From positions 1-9,134 of the forward strand of contig JAZGAA010000015.1 in the NCBI GenBank assembly GCA_036444215.1: DNA of 9,134 bases. The letters are read 5' to 3'. Each line of letters opens with the position of its first letter. The stretch's first letter is position 1. Origin of the DNA: CAJVXI01 sp036444215. Lineage in GTDB: Bacteria > Patescibacteriota > Minisyncoccia > UBA6257 > UBA9933. The position numbers and the translations under genes are program-made. Below are positions 1 to 5,095 of the stretch, in pieces. The notes under the pieces were generated by a model, which searched no databases, was not told the origin of the DNA, and saw only the letters and a list, made by a program, of their open reading frames with translations.

Positions 1-810
1 ATTATTGTTTTCGCGACGGGGAAATTTCAAAGAATGCTTATTAAATAACTTTATCATTTCCTGTAGCTTGCTATAACTGCCCTGAAATTCTTTTACTTTA
101 TTTTCATATTCTTCTTTGGAAAATTGTTCATTAAAATAATGATATTGTTTATTCCGCAAATTTACACAACCAAAACAATTTTGACAATTACTACAATTTA
201 ACAAAAACCAAGAATCTACGCTATCAGAAGTATTTTGACTAAATCGCAAACCATAACTCTTATTAATATTAATACTTTCATAACAATTCTCTGCGCCCGT
301 AGCATAATAAGTATCAAAAGTGCCCCGACAAATTCTTAATCCCCTGGAATAATAACAATCTTCACTTGCGCCACTGTTAAAAATAAGATAACAATTCTTA
401 TTTTCACCAGAAAAATTAGTATATTGAGTATCTTTGGTGGGAGTACCTATATGAAGATTTCTTTTTGGTGCTGCCAAAAAAAGATTGTTTAATTGTTCAA
501 AAAATGGCTTTGTAGGATCTATATCCCTACCATAAGACATTGGATCCCATCTGTCAGACTCATAACATTTATGACAATAAACAATATACCGAGAATTGGG
601 ATTGTACATAGAAATCATTGAATTCCCACAAAGTCCACAGTCCCGCTTATAAAGAGTGCGCTCATTACGCCATATAAGCCTGCGTTTTGTCCTACACTCC
701 GGACAAAAAGTAGGCGCAGGAACCTTAATTTTGTCATAAAATTTAAAATCTTCTGGTTCTATTACGAAATCATTTTTGCAGTTTTGGCAGTTTTTTGTTT
801 CTTGGGTCAT
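1..810 (-). CDS. Cys-rich zinc-finger repeat protein, copy 1 (3' end beyond window)
   Basis: Translating back from the ATG at 810 gives 270 open codons that run off the left edge, so this is the N-terminal part of a longer protein. Residues 8-39 form a treble-clef-like finger (CxxC at 8/11, CPEC at 36/39, with EDFKFYDK and a basic tail between and after). Residues 58-82 form a second finger (CGLC at 58/61, CHKC at 79/82). A conserved stretch PTKPFFEQ (about 99-106) leads into a Cys/Tyr/Asn-rich region ending in a ladder C206, C209, C212, C215 and the motif NLRNKQYHYFN. The start lies 3 nt after the stop of the 594-aa paralogue and in the same frame. The family resembles Cys-rich zinc-binding proteins common in CPR genomes, and the first finger resembles zf-trcl-type probable zinc ribbons; both links are from memory. 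Function is unknown; nucleic-acid or metal binding is only a guess. This copy keeps both N-terminal fingers, unlike its neighbour. Confidence 0.85.
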   Translation of the reverse strand, partial: MTQETKNCQNCKNDFVIEPEDFKFYDKIKVPAPTFCPECRTKRRLIWRNERTLYKRDCGLCGNSMISMYNPNSRYIVYCHKCYESDRWDPMSYGRDIDPTKPFFEQLNNLFLAAPKRNLHIGTPTKDTQYTNFSGENKNCYLIFNSGASEDCYYSRGLRICRGTFDTYYATGAENCYESININKSYGLRFSQNTSDSVDSWFLLNCSNCQNCFGCVNLRNKQYHYFNEQFSKEEYENKVKEFQGSYSKLQEMIKLFNKHSLKFPRRENNN

Positions 811-813
811 AGT

Positions 814-2598
814 TTATACTACTTCTTTGAGGTAGCACGCCTCGCAGTAAATCTTTAATTCTTTTTGTTTTTCAGGTGGATAAGAAGTGTACATATCATT
901 ATTACATTTAACGCAGGATGATTTCCAGATTTTTGAAGGATTTCTTTTTTGAAATCTTTCAAGTAATCTTTGATAAGGATGTTTTGCTGGAATGGGCAGA
1001 TTATTTTTTCTGTAAAAATCCAGTTCTGCCTTAATAATCCTGAATGGCTTTTTTGATGCCTCGCAGATTATGGCTTTGTTAAGAATGTTATCATCAATAT
1101 CTTTGATATCCTTTGGTAAATCTTTTGCTTCAATTACCTCAAGATTACCAGTATCTGCCTCTGATTCATCATCATACCAATCCCATCCATTCTGCCTTGC
1201 CTCTTTTTCTGATAAAGGAAATTCTACTGAAGCGTAAGTATTATTATACGGATGAAGCGCCATTGATAATGGGAAAAATTCGCCATATTCGCCATCTTTT
1301 AACATCTTTGTCTTAATCTCGTCTAATTTCTTCCAATAATCATTTTCTGAATAGGGTTTATTAAAGATATGGTATTTTTTATTGCGAAGGCCTACACAGC
1401 CAAAACAATTCTGGCAATTATGGCATTCCAAACAATATTCCAAGTCCAAGCCGTCTTTAATAAAATATGAAAATTTAATATTAGAACAATCATATGCCTC
1501 AATGAGTTCGTAGCATAAATTAACATGAGGACCCACTATCCAAAGTTCCATTGAATCTTTTGAATTAACCACATCCACGCAATAGCGCAAATTTTCCATA
1601 ACCCATACTCCTCTAAAAACTTGATAACAATTTTTTGCTTCCCATATATTATCTCCGAAAGAATTAATATTTTTCCTGCCATTGTATAAATTCCTTCTGA
1701 TTGATTTTTTAATAAGAGCTTCAAATTTCTTGATATACTCATTAATAGTATCTCTATTTCCCAAATTAATTTCTTGAATTCTTTTATTGTATTCTTCTTT
1801 TGTTAATTGTTTGTTAAAAAAACAATAAGATTTATGTTTTAAGTTTGAACAGCCAAAACAATTCTGGCAATTCTTACAGTCATATAAAAAAGCGCTGTCA
1901 ATGCAACTCATACAATCTTGGCAAAATTTACAATTATAACATCCGCCAGAACCTACAAGCTCATAACTATTTTCACATTCGCTAGAGTTTAAAAGATCTA
2001 AACAATCTTTAGATGTACCTGCCCAATGAGAATAATGGACATTTTCAAGATAGCCGCTCACAGCAGTAAAATAGCAATTTTTGGCATTGATTATAGAAAT
2101 TGTATAAGGACTGTTAATTACTCCTTTCCAATAATGAACAATTGCCGGATGCGGAACCAATAAATTAAGTTTCTGGAATTGCTCAAAAAAGGGCTTATTA
2201 AAATCGTAGTCCCTGGCAAAATCTTCCCCGCCCCACTTGTCAGACCACCAATGTTTTAAATCAAATATTTTATACGGGCTTTCCGGCGGAAAAGTTGAAA
2301 TTACCCCAGTACTAGAGCAAAGCTCAGTACGGGACTTTGCCTTCTCGCCTTGATGAGCTGAACAATCTTTTTTATAAAACTTTAAAATATTATTATAAAA
2401 ACCAAATCTTCTTTGTTTTCTGCAATCAGGACATAATTTTGGAGGCGGAACTTTTAATTTCCTATAAAACTCAATGTCTTCCTGAAAAATGTCAAAAATA
2501 CTGCCGCATTGGAGGCAGGTTTTTTGATGAGGCAATAAATTGCTTAAGATTTCATCTAAAGCTTGGTCAAAGTTGGGAGTTTTACTGTTGACATTCAT
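814..2598 (-). CDS. Cys-rich zinc-finger repeat protein, copy 2 (full length, 594 aa)
   Basis: Complete member of the family, with about 33 cysteines and no signal peptide or membrane segment. In order: finger A (C28xxC31, C56xxC59); a degenerate finger B region (C79, C94) carrying an extra stretch near residues 81-96; the FNKPFFEQF motif (133-141); two tandem repeats of about 105 residues (about 172-276 and 321-427). Each repeat begins AKNCY, passes through a ladder with Cys every third residue (220-232 and 241-250; 389-401), then NCQNCFGC and KxYxxFN, and ends in a charged helix. An acidic linker (461-508) follows, then a second terminal module: C512/H540, then C562xxC565 and C585xxC588. 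The ATG at 2596-2598 directly follows the hicA stop (TAAATG), suggesting coupled translation; the next paralogue starts 3 nt after the stop. The family is recognisable as a CPR Cys-rich zinc-binding type. Its biochemical role is not known to me, and I assign none. Confidence 0.9.
   Translation of the reverse strand: MNVNSKTPNFDQALDEILSNLLPHQKTCLQCGSIFDIFQEDIEFYRKLKVPPPKLCPDCRKQRRFGFYNNILKFYKKDCSAHQGEKAKSRTELCSSTGVISTFPPESPYKIFDLKHWWSDKWGGEDFARDYDFNKPFFEQFQKLNLLVPHPAIVHYWKGVINSPYTISIINAKNCYFTAVSGYLENVHYSHWAGTSKDCLDLLNSSECENSYELVGSGGCYNCKFCQDCMSCIDSAFLYDCKNCQNCFGCSNLKHKSYCFFNKQLTKEEYNKRIQEINLGNRDTINEYIKKFEALIKKSIRRNLYNGRKNINSFGDNIWEAKNCYQVFRGVWVMENLRYCVDVVNSKDSMELWIVGPHVNLCYELIEAYDCSNIKFSYFIKDGLDLEYCLECHNCQNCFGCVGLRNKKYHIFNKPYSENDYWKKLDEIKTKMLKDGEYGEFFPLSMALHPYNNTYASVEFPLSEKEARQNGWDWYDDESEADTGNLEVIEAKDLPKDIKDIDDNILNKAIICEASKKPFRIIKAELDFYRKNNLPIPAKHPYQRLLERFQKRNPSKIWKSSCVKCNNDMYTSYPPEKQKELKIYCEACYLKEVV
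2306..2333. repeat. Palindromic element inside the copy-2 zinc-finger gene
   Basis: An imperfect hairpin with arms on each side of an AAA loop (2319-2321): AGAGC opposite GCTC with A2314 bulged, then TACTG-type pairing (2309-2313 with 2326-2330), an A/G mismatch, and an outer CC/GG pair. It translates in frame as part of an extra stretch at about residues 81-96, where the sister gene has a compact CxxC finger. The core (CCCGTACTGAGC then a short loop) resembles GC-rich palindromic repeats that I recall being scattered through CPR genomes; that link is from memory. Confidence 0.55.
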
Positions 2599-2823
2599 TT
2601 ACAAATTCTTTATAAGTTCTTCAACGGAAATTTTGGCTTGTTTTAAAATTTTCTTCAAAGTCCCTAATTTTAGGTCTTTATTATGGTAAGGAATAGAAAC
2701 CGGGCTTGATTTATCATCTTTGTAAAGAATATAATGGCTGCCGGTTGTATGGTTAATGTAAAAACCAGCCCTTTTAAGGGCTTTAATAACTTTAGAGGGT
2801 TTTACTCTTGGTAATTTAGGCAC
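2599..2823 (-). CDS. hicA: HicA-family mRNA interferase toxin
   Basis: A 74-aa protein with the single-domain dsRBD-like fold pattern of HicA. It opens with VKPSKVIKALKRAGF (positions 7-21), followed by the catalytic-type GSH motif with His30, then the strand VSIPYH and the closing LGTLKKILKQAKISVEEL. HicA cleaves mRNA and is neutralised by HicB bound over its active site (family knowledge). Length is typical of the family. The likely start is GTG at 2821-2823, because the frame holds no in-frame ATG at the right place, and it overlaps the end of hicB by 8 nt, the usual antitoxin-first coupling seen here as hicB then hicA. The TAA stop abuts the ATG of the 594-aa zinc-finger gene with no gap. 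Catalytic His and fold motifs look intact, so the toxin is probably functional. Confidence 0.9.
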   Translation of the reverse strand: MPKLPRVKPSKVIKALKRAGFYINHTTGSHYILYKDDKSSPVSIPYHNKDLKLGTLKKILKQAKISVEELIKNL

Positions 2824-3070
2824 AAACTAATTTTCTGTTCTTTTTGGAGGCCTTTTTAAATATTTCAACTTTTCTGAAATCAGAAATCTCCAAAGGAATT
2901 TTCCTTTTGTGTTTAGCCATCACAAATAAATAGCCCTCAATAGCGTCTTTGGCGTTTTTTAATGCCTTATCTAATGTATCGCCCTCAGAAATACATCCTG
3001 GCAATGCAGGCACTACAACGGTATATCCACCCTCTTTTTGCGGTTCTAATTCTACGGTGTAAGTTAACAT
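2816..3070 (-). CDS. hicB: HicB-family antitoxin (short form)
   Basis: An 84-aa HicB-like protein. The N-terminal partial RNase H-like fold is clear: MLTYTVELEPQKEGGYTVVVPALPGC (first 26 residues), SEGDTLDKALKNAKDAIEGYL (28-48). The tail (about 55-84) is basic (KHKRK, KKASKKNRK) and is too short for the ribbon-helix-helix or HTH domain found in DNA-binding HicB proteins, so autoregulation by this protein alone is doubtful. It should neutralise the adjacent HicA, whose reading frame overlaps its stop by 8 nt. A predicted promoter and a perfect 7-bp inverted repeat lie directly upstream; the predicted transcription start is only a few bases before the ATG, so the message may be almost leaderless. 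Confidence 0.88.
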   Translation of the reverse strand: MLTYTVELEPQKEGGYTVVVPALPGCISEGDTLDKALKNAKDAIEGYLFVMAKHKRKIPLEISDFRKVEIFKKASKKNRKLVCA

Positions 3071-3074
3071 ATGC

Positions 3075-3089
3075 TGTTATATTATAACA
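3075..3089. promoter_or_regulatory. Perfect inverted repeat at hicB promoter (possible operator)
   Basis: TGTTATA-T-TATAACA is a perfect 7-bp inverted repeat with a 1-bp centre, placed 5 bases before the hicB ATG. It covers the predicted -10 hexamer (3081-3086 on the minus strand), where a repressor would block polymerase. Because the local HicB has no visible DNA-binding domain, the binder, if any, is unknown. The sequence is AT-only except for one G/C pair per arm, so chance in this composition must be considered. Confidence 0.4.
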
Positions 3090-3107
3090 AAATAATAAAA
3101 AAATCAA
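3081..3107 (-). promoter_or_regulatory. Predicted promoter of hicBA
   Basis: On the minus strand TTGATT (3107-3102) is followed after 15 bases by a consensus TATAAT (3086-3081). The expected start of transcription is about 3074-3072, leaving 2-5 bases before the ATG at 3070. The -35 begins just after the TAA of the upstream HicB-like gene. Prediction only. Confidence 0.45.
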
Positions 3108-3311
3108 TTATACATATTTTACGCCGCTTCCTTTAAAAGCTAATTCTATAACCTCCCTGATATTACGCAAAGCCTCATCAATGGTTTTGCCTTGAGTATA
3201 ACATCCTTCAAAAAGCGGACATTCAACCACATAAAACCCGTCCTCTCCTTTTTCCACTAAAAGAGGCAAATGGCGATTAAAATGTGACGATTTTGACTTA
3301 ATTTTAGCCAT
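3108..3311 (-). CDS. Solitary HicB-like protein
   Basis: A 67-aa protein with a HicB-type partial RNase H-like core: after a short basic lead (KIKSKSSHFNRHLP) come LLVEKGEDGFYVVECPLFEGC (18-38, read from a longer strand-turn-strand pattern) and TQGKTIDEALRNIREVIELAF. It ends at residue 67 with no DNA-binding domain. No HicA partner follows: the next gene is a complete hicBA pair, 37 bases downstream. It could be an orphan antitoxin, a cross-neutraliser of the adjacent HicA, or a HicB-fold protein of unrelated role, as is common for small HicB-like proteins. The ATG start is supported by a predicted promoter ending 7 bases before it. Confidence 0.8.
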   Translation of the reverse strand: MAKIKSKSSHFNRHLPLLVEKGEDGFYVVECPLFEGCYTQGKTIDEALRNIREVIELAFKGSGVKYV

Positions 3312-3318
3312 ATATTTT

Positions 3319-3346
3319 ATTTTATCATAATGAAAATTAAAATCAA
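3319..3346 (-). promoter_or_regulatory. Predicted leaderless promoter of the solitary HicB-like gene
   Basis: On the minus strand TTGATT (3346-3341), a 16-base spacer and TAAAAT (3324-3319) are followed by 7 bases and the ATG at 3311, so transcription should begin at or next to the start codon. The -35 hexamer is identical to the one predicted for hicBA. Prediction only, in AT-rich DNA. Confidence 0.4.
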
Positions 3347-3348
3347 TA

Positions 3349-4627
3349 TCACACTACTTCCTTGAGGTAACAATCTTCGCAGTAAACCCTAAGTTTCTTT
3401 TTGGGGTCATAGCTGGAATGCATCATTTTATTACATTTTGAGCAAGGGTACTGCCAAAGTTTAAAAGGATGTCTGAAAGCAAAACGATTTTTTATTCTTT
3501 GGAAAGGATGAATTATTGGTAAAGGAAGATTTTTCTTGCGATAAAATTCCAGTTCAAACCTGGTGATTCTGAATGGCTTGTTAGTTTGTTCGCAAATAAT
3601 TACGGAATTCAAATGAAGCGTTAGAGTCACTATAAGGATGCGGGCTCATCGAAAGTGGAAAGAATTCGCCGTATTCTCTATTTTGCAATATTTGGCTCTT
3701 AATTCTATCAATAATCTGCCAATATTCTTCTTCGCTGTACTGCTTGTTAAAAATACAGTATTTTTTGTTTTTTAAACCGAAACAACTAAAACAGTATTGA
3801 CAATTATTGCATTCAACAGAATATTCTACTTCAATACCTGTTCTGATAAAAATAGAAAATTTAATGTTATTAGCAAAAAGAGCAGCAGTTGATTCATAAA
3901 TTAAAGAAGATTGTGAGCCACCAAACCAATCCATAGAGTCGTTCACCTTATCGACACTGGCCACGTATCTTAAATTCTCGCTTCCACCAATAACTAAAAA
4001 AGAATAAAAACAATTACGAGATTCCCGAATATTATCGCCAAAACAATTCTCTGCTTTAACATTATTTAATCCTCTTCTGATTGTTTTCTGGAGAAGATTT
4101 TCAAATTGAGATTGATATTTCTTCAAAACACTTATTTTGCCTAAATTAATTTCTTTTATTTTTTGTTCATATTCTTTTTTAGAAAATCGTTGATTAAAAA
4201 AATAATATTGTTTGTTTCTTAAATTTGTACAGCCAAAACAATTAGAACAGTTTCTACAGTCATAAAGAAAATAACTATCAAGACAATTTATGCATTCATA
4301 ACAAAAATTGCAATTATAACAATTCTCTATATTAACGCCTTCATAGCATTGCTCACAGCTATGAGCCTCATTAATATCAATACAATCTCTAGAGTGAACC
4401 GGCAAGTCCGCGTAATAAATATTTTCAGAATAATAAGGCACTGCTACAAGATAACAATTTTTAGATGAAACGCCGGAAATAACATAATCACAATCAACGC
4501 TTTTAGGATCTTTTTGTAGTGATTGATGCGGAACATCTAACGCTAATTGATTAAATTGCTCAAAAAAAGATTTATTAAAATCATAATTTCTTCCAAGCAC
4601 TAAATTACAAATAATACTCAATGACAA
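3349..4627 (-). pseudogene. Cys-rich zinc-finger repeat protein, copy 3 (truncated and frameshifted)
   Basis: Two overlapping frames together cover most of the 594-aa paralogue. The first (TTG at 4627 to the stop at 3581) encodes GRNYDFNKSFFEQF and both Cys-ladder repeats (ladders at residues 103-115, 124-133 and 273-282), ending with FFPLSMSPHPYSDSNASFEF. The second frame continues from about 3603 with VIICEQTNKPFR and the C-terminal finger (CSKC, CEDC, then YLKEVV). Relative to the intact copy three things are wrong: about 125 N-terminal residues including finger A are missing; the 48-residue acidic linker is absent; and one extra base at the junction (just after GAATTC at 3605-3610) shifts the frame by +1. 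There is no ATG near the 5' end and an in-frame stop lies at 4652-4654. I read it as a decayed copy. The C-terminal frame could still be made separately from the ATG at 3630. Confidence 0.8.
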
Positions 4628-4653
4628 AAATTCTAAACACGTGTTTTGAATTT
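4628..4653. repeat. 26-bp near-perfect palindrome
   Basis: Arms 4628-4640 and 4641-4653 are complementary at 12 of 13 positions with no spacer, around the core AAACACGTGTTT (4635-4646). It lies exactly at the point where homology of the truncated paralogue to its relatives stops, just before its first plausible codon. Confidence 0.6.
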
Positions 4654-4654
4654 A

Positions 4655-4706
4655 GAAATTGGAATTTTGAATTTATTTGTAATTTGGAATTTGTTATTTG
4701 GAATTT
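4655..4706. repeat. AT-rich short tandem repeat patch
   Basis: Two adjacent 14-bp units (4679-4692 GTAATTTGGAATTT and 4693-4706 GTTATTTGGAATTT) differ at one base, and degenerate copies of the GGAATTT/GAATTT core continue back to about 4655. The patch fills the gap between the cutA stop and the truncated paralogue. Similar AATTTGGAATTT-type filler is, from memory, frequent between CPR genes. No coding potential is visible. Confidence 0.6.
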
Positions 4707-5024
4707 CTACTCAATGCATTGCGCCAGCCATTCCTTATAGGGTCTATTTATCCGACGGATGTCTATTGAAGCAATACAAGGAACACTATAACTGTGATTT
4801 TGGGAAATTAAATCTTCAATTTCCTGCAGTTTCGCCTCAATGGTCTTTATTAAAAGCACTGCTTCTTGGTCTTCTTTAAGTTCGTTTTTCCAAAAATATA
4901 TTGAATTAACAGGCCAAATATTAACGCAGCCGGCTAGTTTTTTCTCAATAATCATTTTGCCGATTTTCTTGGCTTCGTCGGTATTTTGGCAGGTGGTATA
5001 GATAAATATCATCGCTTCGCTCAT
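4707..5024 (-). CDS. cutA: CutA1-family divalent-cation tolerance protein
   Basis: A 105-aa protein matching CutA1 over its whole length. Hallmarks are IFIYTTCQNTDEAKKIGKMI (6-25), KKLAGCVNI (28-36), the SIYFWKNELKEDQEAVLLIKT strand pair (from residue 41), and HSYSVPCI near 77-84 in the place of the family HPYxVPEI motif. CutA1 forms very stable cytoplasmic trimers with a ferredoxin-like fold; it was linked to copper/divalent-metal tolerance in E. coli, but its cellular role is still debated. Two starts are possible: ATG at 5024, or ATG at 5012, which would begin directly at MIFIYTT. The four extra codons are unusually GC-rich. It stands alone between two repeat patches, downstream of the ATPase gene, and shows no clear functional tie to either neighbour. 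Confidence 0.9.
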   Translation of the reverse strand: MSEAMIFIYTTCQNTDEAKKIGKMIIEKKLAGCVNIWPVNSIYFWKNELKEDQEAVLLIKTIEAKLQEIEDLISQNHSYSVPCIASIDIRRINRPYKEWLAQCIE

Positions 5025-5035
5025 TCACGAAACAT

Positions 5036-5092
5036 ACACAAAACTTAAAAGTTTGGTGTCGGTTTAGTGTGTTGTTTAGTGTTGGTTTAGTG
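5036..5092. repeat. Stem-loop plus short tandem repeats between the ATPase gene and cutA
   Basis: Positions 5036-5046 and 5049-5059 form an 11-bp inverted repeat with one mismatch and an AA loop. It runs into repeats of a GTTTAGTG core spaced 11-12 bases apart (starting at 5051 as GTTTGGTG, then 5062, 5074 and 5085). The patch fills the gap between the ATPase stop and cutA. It could act as a weak transcription barrier or be mobile filler; there is no T-tract or GC-rich stem, so I do not call a terminator. Confidence 0.6.
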
Positions 5093-5095
5093 AAT

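Noticed and set aside
3581..3630. Programmed frameshift joining the two halves of copy 3
   Set aside because: There is no slippery heptamer or clear stimulatory structure at 3604, and the missing N-terminus and linker indicate decay instead.
4646..4879. Plus-strand open frame of 77 codons across the cutA region
   Set aside because: It overlaps the well-supported cutA gene and the AT-rich repeat patch; its protein has no recognisable pattern.
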